Shown here: positions 1-6,747 of the stretch, piece after piece | Layout: each line of letters begins with the position of its first letter | How positions within the stretch are numbered: the first letter of the stretch is position 1 | NCBI GenBank assembly: GCA_035575515.1 | Contig: DATLXU010000030.1 | Span: forward strand, 1-36,168 | Length of the DNA stretch: 36,168 nt | DNA from: DATLXU01 sp035575515 | GTDB lineage: Bacteria; Acidobacteriota; Blastocatellia; UBA7656 | Direction of reading: 5' to 3' | The notes under the pieces: generated by a model | Database searches by the model: none | Told to the model about the DNA's origin: nothing | Seen by the model: only the letters and a program-made list of their open reading frames with translations | Position numbers and translations under genes: made by a program

Positions 1-700
1 GAGCCAGAGAATTCACCGTGAACGTGCCGTGATACAGCAGCACAGTGCTTATGACGAAACCCCACACGAGCCACTGCCATCCGCTCGCGCCGAAAAAGAC
101 CCCGCCGAAGAAACACGCTACCGCTAAGATGATCGGCGGAATCATGTGATATTTATTCAGCCATCGAAGCTCAGGGAATCGCGCGAAATCCTTGATGGCG
201 TTCCAGTCGGTCTGATCGTATTTGCGGCTGATGACCCAGCCGATGTGCGACCACCAGAGGCTGCTTACTATCGGCGAATGAACATCGCCTTCCTGATCCG
301 AATACTTATGGTGGCGGCGATGATGCGCGGCCCACCACAGCGGCCCTTTCTGCACCGCGAGGCATCCGAGCAGCGCAAGCAGGAACTGCACGAAGCGGCT
401 CGTCTTGAACGAGCGGTGCGAGAAGTAGCGGTGATACCCAGCCGTTAGCCCGAACATCCTTATGGCGTACAGCCCCAAACAGAGCAGCACGGCGGGGAGG
501 CTTACGCCGACCCAGATTACGGCGATGCAGGCAAGGTGCAGCAGTATAAACGGAATGGTCTTTATCGAAACCCCATCTGGATTTTCGACAAACGACGCCG
601 TCTTTTTTATCTGCTTGGCTGGCGCGCGTTCTATAAAAGTTGTGAATGTTGTCGGTTCTTTGGTCGTTGTGGAAGGCGGTGCAGTCTTTATCTCTATCAT
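1..700 (-). CDS. Fatty acid desaturase (delta-9 acyl-CoA/acyl-lipid type), 3' end outside window
   Basis: Membrane di-iron desaturase that introduces a cis double bond into saturated acyl chains. The reading frame runs off the left edge, so only about 233 N-terminal residues are visible. Two of the three family histidine boxes are present: HRYFSH at residues 90-95 and HRRHH at 127-131, the latter in the typical WWAAHHRRHHKYSD context. The third box (HxxHH) would lie beyond the edge. Hydrophobic segments cover roughly residues 50-75 and 103-116. The ATG at 698-700 has AGGAGA a few bases upstream. The first 45 residues are polar with a Thr/Lys-rich stretch, a cytoplasmic N-terminal tail. It is downstream of the gas-vesicle operon on the same strand with about 210 bases between, so probably separately expressed. 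Family assignment is firm; acyl-CoA versus acyl-lipid substrate cannot be decided. Confidence 0.93.
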   Translation of the reverse strand, partial: MIEIKTAPPSTTTKEPTTFTTFIERAPAKQIKKTASFVENPDGVSIKTIPFILLHLACIAVIWVGVSLPAVLLCLGLYAIRMFGLTAGYHRYFSHRSFKTSRFVQFLLALLGCLAVQKGPLWWAAHHRRHHKYSDQEGDVHSPIVSSLWWSHIGWVISRKYDQTDWNAIKDFARFPELRWLNKYHMIPPIILAVACFFGGVFFGASGWQWLVWGFVISTVLLYHGTFTVNSLA

Positions 701-909
701 GCGTTCTCCTACGAAAGACTATATCATAACAATTCTTCGGCCAACTCGGAAGCAAAAAGTGCAAAAACAATCCTTACGCAAGAAGTAACGCCGGCCGATT
801 CGCAAGAAACAAAACAAGGCGGACGCATCGTTGAAGAATCAAAATAGAGATGCTCTCCGATGCCGCGCGATCTGCAACGCGGACAAGCGGCAATTATTCC
901 TGGCTATTG

Positions 910-1122
910 TCAATCGTTGCTTATAGCTATTCTTCTGGCCAGGACCTCATTGATCGTTTCGACTGAGCCGAGCAGCACGTTCAAACCGAGAAAGATGAGA
1001 TCAATGTCGGCAACGGCTATCGTGATCTCGCCCGCAATCACGAGGCCGCGATTCAGCGCGTGGTCGAGCGTTTCGAGCAGCGTCAGTTCGTCCTCTTCAA
1101 ACTTCCCAATCTCTTCAATCAT
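910..1122 (-). CDS. Small gas-vesicle protein of the GvpA/J/M/S family
   Basis: A 70-residue protein with the GvpA-fold pattern: a helix with LLETLDHALNRG, then the VIAGEITIAVADIDLIFLGL strand region and a second helix with SVETI. In the family this amphipathic helix-strand-strand-helix unit packs into the gas-vesicle wall or nucleates it. The ADIDLI...GL motif is nearer to accessory members (GvpJ, GvpM, GvpS) than to the main wall protein GvpA, but the short length leaves this open. It is the last gene of the gvp operon, starting 12 bases after the GvpL/F stop, with AGAGAAG upstream of the ATG. No second GvpA-like gene is visible, so the main structural protein is either this one or encoded elsewhere. 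Confidence 0.8.
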   Translation of the reverse strand: MIEEIGKFEEDELTLLETLDHALNRGLVIAGEITIAVADIDLIFLGLNVLLGSVETINEVLARRIAISND

Positions 1123-1134
1123 TGCGTTGCTTCT

Positions 1135-1989
1135 CTACTTCTTCGATTTTGTGCCAGCGAAGTTATACGCGGGCCACGGGCCTGTCATCTCAAGCATGAA
1201 GCCGGAATCGGCGTGCTTTTCAGCTAAGGTTTCGGCTGCGTCGCGAAACTGATCGAACCGCGCGCGCTCGACAAGAAAAGCGAGCTTTGCAACAGTCTCG
1301 CCCGCTTCGCTCGCCTCACCCTTCATCACTGTGAGTCGCGCCGCGCCGTCGCTCGCGCGTCCAAGTTCGCGTTCAATCTCTGCGACGACGCGCCCAGTCT
1401 CCGCGCGCGCTTCGTCGGCTTTCATCGCTTCAATCTTTTTTTTGAGCAGGTAACTCTGGCCGGGTGAAGCCGCCGCCGCCTGCTCGCCAAGCTCGCGCAG
1501 TCGCGGGCTGAGCGTTGCAATCGCCTCCATTAATTTCGCGCGGTTGCGATAGACGTTCACGCCCCACTCTTCGCGACCTTCTAGCCGCTCGATTATGCGG
1601 TGCAGTTCGTCGCACTTTTCAGCTAGCCTTTGACGGACACGCTCGCGGCTCAGATAGATTGTCGCAAACCGCAACGGGATGACGCTCGCGCGCGAAGCGA
1701 AATGCTCGACGACTCGCTCGTGCCGCATCGCTCTTGTTGCAGCCCACGCCGCGTCATTAAATCGCTCCTGCAATGCCTGCTCGCCGTAGTCGGCAAGCGG
1801 CACGCTGCTTGCCACCGCCGCAAGATCATCTTCGTTTATCAATTCAAGCCGCGCGTCGCTTTCAATCGCTTGAGGCAATCTTTTATCAAAGAGTTTCTGA
1901 AGCGCGGCGCGCTCTGCTATGCAGTAAACATAAAATGCGCGTCCACCTTCCGCCCCATCGTCTTTCTTTTTCGGTTTGCGTTCGCTCAT
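1135..1989 (-). CDS. Gas vesicle protein GvpL/GvpF family (second copy in operon)
   Basis: A 284-residue GvpL/GvpF accessory protein for gas-vesicle assembly. Family marks are an N-terminal FYVYCI strand, a central charged helical region (about residues 95-215), and the C-terminal TGPWPAYNF signature. A longer frame is open upstream, but those residues lie inside the ATPase gene; the ATG at 1987-1989 overlaps the ATPase stop in an ATGA arrangement, which points to translational coupling and gives the usual family length. The N-terminal tail (SERKPKKKDDG) is basic and charged. It differs clearly from the other GvpF/L in this operon, so the two may have distinct roles, as GvpF and GvpL do in haloarchaea. 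Confidence 0.9.
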   Translation of the reverse strand: MSERKPKKKDDGAEGGRAFYVYCIAERAALQKLFDKRLPQAIESDARLELINEDDLAAVASSVPLADYGEQALQERFNDAAWAATRAMRHERVVEHFASRASVIPLRFATIYLSRERVRQRLAEKCDELHRIIERLEGREEWGVNVYRNRAKLMEAIATLSPRLRELGEQAAAASPGQSYLLKKKIEAMKADEARAETGRVVAEIERELGRASDGAARLTVMKGEASEAGETVAKLAFLVERARFDQFRDAAETLAEKHADSGFMLEMTGPWPAYNFAGTKSKK

Positions 1990-4121
1990 CGTGTTTCGGT
2001 CAATGATTGCCAACAGGCAAAATGTTTTTCGAGCGCGGCGCGGCCTCTTATCTCGCGCCGTTGCTGCGGCGCAATCATCAGCTCGACTTTGCGTTTGAAA
2101 CTCTTTTTGAAATCTCCGATCACGCGCCGCTGGCTTGCGAGCCGCGTTGCACAAAACTCGCACGCCGAAGCCGCGTCCATCGGCACGACGTTGTTAATCA
2201 GCAAATGCCGCATTGCAACTTTGAGCCGTTTCAGGCTTTCAGTCAACCGCAGAGTCTCTTCAAAGCTCATCCGTTCCGCAATGGCGACGCCGACGAATTC
2301 GCATTCACCTGCGTCGGTCAACAGCGCCACAACGCGCTTGATTGATTTCGAGAGCGCGATGAGTTCTTCCGCGATTTCATTCCAGCGCACAACGTCTTTG
2401 TATTTGAGCAGCAGCTTGATAAGTGTGCGCACCCACGAGAGCGCGATCTCCGGGAGTTCCAGAAAACGAATCAGGTGACCTGTCGGCGCGGTGTCAATCA
2501 CGATCAGATCGTAGCGGCTTTCTTCAAGCAAATTGCTTATCGTGCTGAGCGCGGCGATTTCGTCAATGCCCGGCGGCGCAAGCTCTACTACGTCGCGCAT
2601 CGCCTCGCGGTCGAATTGAATCTGCCAGCGCGAACCTTCCGTCAATGAGCGGAACAGATCATCAATCCAGCTGCGGTATCGCTTTTTCAAATCCTCAAAC
2701 CATGCGGCGGGGTCAATCTCCATCGCGTCGAGATTAGATATTTCAGCCACGCCTTGCTTCAATTCACCGATATGCTCATCGAAGCTGTCTGAAAGAGAAT
2801 GCGCCGGGTCTGTCGAAAAGACAAGCACGCGCCGGTCAGGGTTGCGCTCCGCCAAAGCAATGGCCGCCGCCGCCGCCGCGGTCGTCTTTCCCACGCCGCC
2901 TTTGCCGCCGAATAGGAGAACGCGACGCGGGGACACGGCGACGCAGCGACGCGGGGACACGGTCGTAGAGCGTTTGTTAGAGAGATAGGATTGCTTTGTC
3001 GCTTCCTTCTTCGCTGTGTCGCTGTGTCGCCGTGTCTCCGCGTCTCCGCCGCCTTCCCACACGGCGCGCGCGAACCGTCGCAGTGCATCAACACCGCGTA
3101 CTTCTTGCGCGAACAGCGGCGCTTCGCGCAGGCGCAAAGTGGCGAAGTCGCGTTTGAGCCGTTTGATGTGAGGTTTTTGAAAACGAGCGCGAGCGCGGCA
3201 ATACGGGCAATCGCCATGCTCATGCTCGACGCGATTGATAATCAAATCGGTCACGGGCACGTCGGCGCTTTTGAGCAGATCGAAATAGCGCGCGGTCTCT
3301 TCGACGGCCATCGCTTCAGGGATAGTGACGAGCGTGAATGACGTTTTTTCTTTATCGTAAAGCATCGCGCGCAAACGATGGATTCGCTCGCGCATATCGC
3401 TCAGAAAAACTTCGACTGCGTCTTCGCGTTTTCGCGCGCTGCGCATCAGTTGAGCGACCATGTAGCGATGCTTCTCCTGCAATCGGTCGAGCGCGCTGAC
3501 CCAACCGGCAAAAACTTCAGGCAATTTCAAGAGGCGGTAAGTGTGTCCAGACGGCGCGGTGTCAATCACTATGCGCGAGTAGTTTGATTGGCCGTCAATC
3601 TCGCTCAGCTCAAAAAGCGCCGTCACTTCGTCCATTCCGGGAAGCGACAAATCGAGCAACTCGTCAATGTCACTTTCATCCAACAGCGTCCCGCGATCTG
3701 CAATTTCAGCAAGCACCGCGCCATGCTTTGATTTGAACCGTTCGAGCGCGGCAGTCGCATCCATCTCGCGCGCAACCAGACAAGCCTTGCCGCGCCGTGC
3801 GACTACTTTTTCCGCGTTGCCGATTTTCGTATTGAGGCTGTCGGAGAGTGAATGAGCCGGGTCGGTTGAGAACAGCAGAATCTTTTCGCCGTCGCGCGCG
3901 TGATCGAGCAAAGAGAGCGCGGCGGCGCAAGCGGCAGTCGTTTTTCCCGTGCCGCCCTTGCCGCCGAAGAAAAGGTAGGGATGAGGGATGAATGATGAAG
4001 GATGAAAAAGAGAAGTAGCAATGGGGTGGCGCGGCGATACGGCGACTGTTTTTTCTTTATCGCTGCGTCGCCGTGTCCCTGCGTCGCCGCGTCGTTTCAT
4101 CCTTCGTCCCTCATCCTTCAT
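1986..4121 (-). CDS. Tandem ArsA/Get3-like ATPase in gas-vesicle operon
   Basis: A 711-residue protein made of two ArsA/Get3-type SIMIBI ATPase domains. Domain 1 has the P-loop GGKGGTGKT at about 53-61, switch motif DTAPSGH near 188 and CPYC at 305-308. Domain 2 has GGKGGVGKT at 405-413, DTAPTGH near 543 and CEFC at 654-657. In Get3 the CxxC pair binds zinc at the dimer interface and the protein shields hydrophobic segments for membrane insertion. Lying between gvpG and gvpL, and lacking any ars genes nearby, it more plausibly handles Gvp proteins than arsenite. The N-terminus (residues 1-50) and the interdomain linker (about 358-400) are encoded by the octamer/heptamer repeats described separately, so they are probably not part of the fold. 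The ATG at 4119-4121 overlaps the gvpG end by 11 bases; because it lies in repeat DNA the true start is uncertain. Confidence 0.88.
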   Translation of the reverse strand: MKDEGRRMKRRGDAGTRRRSDKEKTVAVSPRHPIATSLFHPSSFIPHPYLFFGGKGGTGKTTAACAAALSLLDHARDGEKILLFSTDPAHSLSDSLNTKIGNAEKVVARRGKACLVAREMDATAALERFKSKHGAVLAEIADRGTLLDESDIDELLDLSLPGMDEVTALFELSEIDGQSNYSRIVIDTAPSGHTYRLLKLPEVFAGWVSALDRLQEKHRYMVAQLMRSARKREDAVEVFLSDMRERIHRLRAMLYDKEKTSFTLVTIPEAMAVEETARYFDLLKSADVPVTDLIINRVEHEHGDCPYCRARARFQKPHIKRLKRDFATLRLREAPLFAQEVRGVDALRRFARAVWEGGGDAETRRHSDTAKKEATKQSYLSNKRSTTVSPRRCVAVSPRRVLLFGGKGGVGKTTAAAAAAIALAERNPDRRVLVFSTDPAHSLSDSFDEHIGELKQGVAEISNLDAMEIDPAAWFEDLKKRYRSWIDDLFRSLTEGSRWQIQFDREAMRDVVELAPPGIDEIAALSTISNLLEESRYDLIVIDTAPTGHLIRFLELPEIALSWVRTLIKLLLKYKDVVRWNEIAEELIALSKSIKRVVALLTDAGECEFVGVAIAERMSFEETLRLTESLKRLKVAMRHLLINNVVPMDAASACEFCATRLASQRRVIGDFKKSFKRKVELMIAPQQRREIRGRAALEKHFACWQSLTETR
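2928..3052. repeat. GC-rich octamer repeat element in the ATPase linker
   Basis: Left arm (2928-2962) reads as tandem variants of GCGGGGACACGGCGAC; right arm (about 3010-3050) is the approximate reverse complement (GTGTCGCTGTGTCGCCGTGT), separated by about 45 bases of AT-richer sequence. It is translated in frame as the linker between the two ATPase domains, giving Arg/Ser/Thr/Val-rich sequence (residues about 358-400). Its inner units match the inner arms of the element at 3974-4126. Confidence 0.8.
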
Positions 4122-4126
4122 CCTTT
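3974..4126. repeat. Nested inverted repeat element spanning gvpG end and ATPase start
   Basis: Outer arms: 3974-4006 is built from GGATGAA/GGGATGA-type heptamers and 4095-4126 is its approximate reverse complement. Inner arms: GCGCGGCGATACGGCGAC around 4029-4046 and its imperfect complement at 4067-4094, around an AT-rich centre TGTTTTTTCTTTATCGC. It supplies the last few codons of gvpG and the first 50 codons of the tandem ATPase, including its start codon and a purine-rich AGGATGAAGG stretch that can act as ribosome binding site. Related units occur at 2928-3052 and 24790-24882. Confidence 0.85.
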
Positions 4127-4419
4127 CCGAAGCCGCTTGCTTCGATAACTATCGAAGACGACTCAGCAGTGTGGACCTGCTGCAAGGCTTCGAGCTGCCG
4201 CGCCTTTATGGCGCGAAGTCTTGCGAACAGTTCTGCTTCTGCTTCTTTGAATTCTTCATCGGAGATTTCTTCAAGCTCGTAGCGCATCTGAAGCTCAAGC
4301 AGTTGCTCTTTGATGACAGATTCGTCGTTAATCTCCTGCTCGGCGATTTTTTGAATTTGCATGAGAATGAAGCGAAAGCCTGTGAAGGGGAGCATCAGCA
4401 GGTCGTCAATCAGCAGCAT
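4111..4419 (-). CDS. gvpG: Gas vesicle protein GvpG
   Basis: A 102-residue protein with the GvpG layout: a short hydrophobic start (MLLIDDLLMLPFTGFRFI) followed by a long acidic helix containing IAEQEINDESVIKEQLLELQ and the EISDEEFKEAEAELFARL motif. GvpG is an essential accessory protein of gas-vesicle assembly that binds other Gvp proteins. The ATG at 4417-4419 was chosen over an upstream in-frame start at 4503 because the extra residues would lie within the preceding gene, a GAGG lies 8 bases before it, and the family starts with this hydrophobic stretch. It starts 5 bases after the GvpF/L stop. Its last residues (GKDEG) are encoded by the heptamer repeat, a C-terminal extension. Confidence 0.9.
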   Translation of the reverse strand: MLLIDDLLMLPFTGFRFILMQIQKIAEQEINDESVIKEQLLELQMRYELEEISDEEFKEAEAELFARLRAIKARQLEALQQVHTAESSSIVIEASGFGKDEG

Positions 4420-4424
4420 AGCGT

Positions 4425-5240
4425 TTACCTCAACACAGCCTCCGATTGCGCCTCGCCGCGTTCGAGCTTCAGCTTTATGTGGACGAAGTTGTAAGGAGGC
4501 CACGGGCCGCTGTACTTGAACGAGAGCTTGCCTTCGTATTTGGCGGCGATCTCTTTCACTTTTTGATCGAACTCGGCTTCGCGATCGCGCTCGACAAGGA
4601 AGGCCGCGTTCATAATCATCTTGTCGCCTATGGGCTTGTTGGCGCGCGAGGCGACCGCCGTGTCCCTGAGCGCATCGTAAACCTCGCGCACGTAAGCGTC
4701 AGCTTTTTCTGTGAGCGCGCTTTCGACCAATCGGCCAAGCTGCATTCGCGCGAAGTAGGTTGAGCCAGTTGAGCGCGAGGTTATCTGTTCTTTCAGGTGG
4801 CGAATCTCTTCGTTCTCCTGCTCAATTTCGGCAATGACCTTGTCGCGGTCCCAGTTGATCTTTAATCCGAACTCGACCTTGCCGTGCATCTTTGCGAACA
4901 CGTCGTGCAGCGCGTCGTAGGTCGCGCGAAGCAATTCTATTATGTCCTGTTCGGTGCGAAACAGCGCACCGAAAGCCATCGGCAGAACGGTGTATTCGCG
5001 CATGACGGTTTCGTTGACCTGCTCGTGCGCGAACACGTTCTCGCGCGTCGGGTCATAAACGATGAGCGGCGTGTTTGAGACGACGGCGGCGAGGTCTTCG
5101 TAATGAACCGTATAGACTTCGTCGCCGCGTCCGCCGATTCCAATGGGGCCGAACGAGCGCGGCTCTTTCGCATCAATTATGCAGTAGACGTATTTGCCTT
5201 CTGCGGCGGCAGTTGAGGGTAATTCAAGTTCAGCGGTCAT
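4425..5240 (-). CDS. Gas vesicle protein GvpF/GvpL family (first gene of operon)
   Basis: A 271-residue GvpF/GvpL protein. The N-terminal KYVYCII strand, the central HEQVNETVMREYTVLPMAFGALF segment and the C-terminal SGPWPPYNFVHIKL signature are all family hallmarks. Members interact with GvpA and are thought to prevent its premature aggregation. Of the two F/L proteins here this is the closer to a canonical GvpF/L; the MREYTVLPMAFGTLF-type core is well kept. The ATG at 5238-5240 follows GAGG within a small TTGAGG/CCTCAA inverted repeat, which could mask the ribosome binding site. It is the first gene of the gvp operon, 264 bases downstream of the BMC shell gene. Confidence 0.93.
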   Translation of the reverse strand: MTAELELPSTAAAEGKYVYCIIDAKEPRSFGPIGIGGRGDEVYTVHYEDLAAVVSNTPLIVYDPTRENVFAHEQVNETVMREYTVLPMAFGALFRTEQDIIELLRATYDALHDVFAKMHGKVEFGLKINWDRDKVIAEIEQENEEIRHLKEQITSRSTGSTYFARMQLGRLVESALTEKADAYVREVYDALRDTAVASRANKPIGDKMIMNAAFLVERDREAEFDQKVKEIAAKYEGKLSFKYSGPWPPYNFVHIKLKLERGEAQSEAVLR

Positions 5241-5504
5241 AGTTTGAGGAACCTCAACAAGCGATTTGATAAATTGGCCCGCCTGCGGCAGCAGGGCGAG
5301 AAAGCGAAACTGTGACGAGCAGACCGTCTTAAAATTATTTTCAGGTCTGCCTGCGCAATCTGGCCTGAACTGATTGGGACTCGGCTAAAGAACTTCAAGC
5401 CAGAACCTATATGTCCTCACGAGCGTCACAGCCCGTATCCTACAACTAAGTTGGAGAGTTGACAACTATTTCAAAAAAGGGAGCGCAAAATTGGCTGCCT
5501 CGCT

Positions 5505-6074
5505 TCAGGCGGTCAGCGCCTTCGCCAGCGCCGGATGTGCGTAAGGGATGACGACATCGGCGATGAGCATCCCGTCTTTCTTTATCGAAGCTACACCGGC
5601 AGCCACTGCTGTCCTGACCGCGCCGACTTCGCCCGTCAAAACTACAAGCCCTTTGCCGCCGGGTTGATTGCGCGCTTCGATGAGCGTGACGACCGCCGAT
5701 TTGACCGCCGCGTCGCCCGCGTAGATCGCAGACGCGACCTCTTTCGTTTCGATGATGCCGACTGCTTCGATGCGGTCGACTTTGACGCGGCCCTTTATTG
5801 CAGCCGGAAGCTCAGGATGCACATTTTGAATGATGAAATGATCGAGCACCGTGCCTGCCGCTGTCGTCAAACCGGCTCTCAGAGCCGCTTCCACGTCGGC
5901 AACAAATCCGCCGACCATTGTCAGGTATTTGCCGCGCGGGATGATCGCGGTCATCAACAGATCCACCTGTGCCATCTTCATCATCGCGTCAACGGCTTCG
6001 ATGCCTTTCGCAATCGAGTTTGTTTCTATGAATCCGATGCAAGGGTTGCCGCCAGTAATATCGTTTGCGCTCAT
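5505..6074 (-). CDS. Tandem-domain bacterial microcompartment shell protein (BMC-T)
   Basis: A 189-residue protein with two BMC domains: domain 1 about residues 11-95 (GFIETNSIAKGIEAVDAMMK, then IPRGKYLTMVGG) and domain 2 about 105-189 (GIIETKEVASAIYAGDAAVK, then GGKGLVVLTGEV). Tandem BMC proteins form pseudohexameric trimers that tile the facets of microcompartment shells, and their central pores pass larger metabolites or cofactors. No other shell protein (BMC-H, BMC-P) is present here; the likely cargo candidate is the aldolase at 27617-28510. Start choice is uncertain: the ATG at 6072-6074 is 15 bases from GGAGG, while a TTG at 6089 is only 1 base from it. A role in the neighbouring gas-vesicle operon is not supported by the sequence. 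Confidence 0.92.
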   Translation of the reverse strand: MSANDITGGNPCIGFIETNSIAKGIEAVDAMMKMAQVDLLMTAIIPRGKYLTMVGGFVADVEAALRAGLTTAAGTVLDHFIIQNVHPELPAAIKGRVKVDRIEAVGIIETKEVASAIYAGDAAVKSAVVTLIEARNQPGGKGLVVLTGEVGAVRTAVAAGVASIKKDGMLIADVVIPYAHPALAKALTA

Positions 6075-6150
6075 GTTGTTTTTAGCCAATCCTCCAAATG
6101 GGCAAGAGTATAAGCAGCCACAGCAGTGATTGCAACGCGGTAATACATTG

Positions 6151-6185
6151 AAAAAAATAGGGCCGGAGGATTGTTCCCTTCGGCC
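6151..6185 (-). terminator. Rho-independent terminator after glutamate dehydrogenase remnant
   Basis: Read on the minus strand: a 9-bp stem (one mismatch) GGCCGAAGG / CCTCCGGCC with a 7-base loop, then CTATTTTTTT. It lies 54 bases after the stop of the gdh tail and is probably the original terminator of that gene. Confidence 0.75.
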
Positions 6186-6238
6186 TTCGGCTCATGCGCG
6201 AGCCTAACAAGAGACCACAACCAATTGCCAGTTTGTTT

Positions 6239-6382
6239 CTACGGAAAAATACCGCGTTCCTTGTACACCTTCTCCAGGTGCGACAGCGCGATAATATAAG
6301 CAGCCGTGCGCCAGTCTATGCTCATATCGCGCGCCGTGTCGCGCACTCGCTCGTAAGCGTTGACAATCTTTTTGTGCAGCTT
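6239..6382 (-). pseudogene. Glutamate dehydrogenase, C-terminal remnant
   Basis: On the minus strand the frame reads AYERVRDTARDMSIDWRTAA, then YIIALSHLEKVYKERGIFP and a TAG stop at 6239-6241. This is the C-terminal signature of Glu/Leu/Phe/Val dehydrogenases (the RTAAY...I...GIFP helix), which interconvert glutamate and 2-oxoglutarate. Only about 48 residues remain; a TAG at 6383-6385 blocks the frame on the 5' side, and no dehydrogenase sequence continues upstream. The break coincides with the start of unrelated sequence at about 6383, so the rest of the gene was probably lost by insertion and deletion. It cannot make a working enzyme. Confidence 0.8.
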
Positions 6383-6479
6383 CTAGAAGGTCCTGGATGA
6401 ATTGTTGAATGCGTTGGCGGACCCGGTTTCCAAATGTTGGAAAACGACTGTGGGGCGGGGGATAATTCGTTAAGCTCAT
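6383..6479 (-). pseudogene. Possible transposase N-terminal remnant
   Basis: A frame starting at ATG 6479 encodes MSLTNYPPPHSRFPTFGNRV followed by RQRIQQFIQDLLEA, then runs out of frame into the dehydrogenase tail. The charged QQFIQDLLEAE-like helix resembles the N-terminus of IS256/Mutator-type transposases, and a mobile element would explain the abrupt dehydrogenase break. This recognition is weak: the segment is only about 32 residues, no catalytic motif is present and no terminal repeats could be defined. A hairpin (GGCCGATAGGCC, near 6511) lies just upstream. Confidence 0.35.
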
Positions 6480-6747
6480 TAGTAGTCAGGGTAGTGTGAC
6501 TTTCCTTTCTGGCCGATAGGCCGGGGTTTGGTTGTCAAACCGAAGGATACACCACCTAATCTCGTTTACACACTTTTTGATTGTAGCTCTTGTTGTCAAC
6601 CCAGTATCAACCATCGAGACTTCGCAATTTCATTTTTTACAAACTACCGATTTTGTTACTCTTTCATCTCGACAGGGAATTGCTGGCCTTGTTGCTGGTT
6701 TCACGCAATCGCAAGCCGCTATAATAAGCTGTACCAATGTATTCCGT
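6480..6747. other. Intergenic stretch between transposase remnant and S9 peptidase
   Basis: AT-rich sequence with two small hairpins (GGCCGATAGGCC near 6511; GGTTTG/CAAACC near 6528-6541) and no convincing gene. It may include the outer end of the decayed mobile element. No clear terminator was found for the S9 peptidase gene that ends at 6748. Confidence 0.4.

Noticed and set aside
306..770. 154-codon minus-strand frame and plus-strand frames at 462-847
   Set aside because: They lie in other frames over the desaturase, whose true frame (ATG 700, running off the left edge) has both histidine boxes and a good ribosome binding site.
2928..3052. CRISPR array or minisatellite
   Set aside because: Units are 7-8 bases, imperfect and arranged as inverted arms, with no regular spacers.
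1986..4121. Arsenite-efflux ATPase ArsA of an arsenic-resistance operon
   Set aside because: No arsB, arsC, arsD or arsR near it; the gene overlaps gvp genes at both ends and has Get3-like CxxC motifs.
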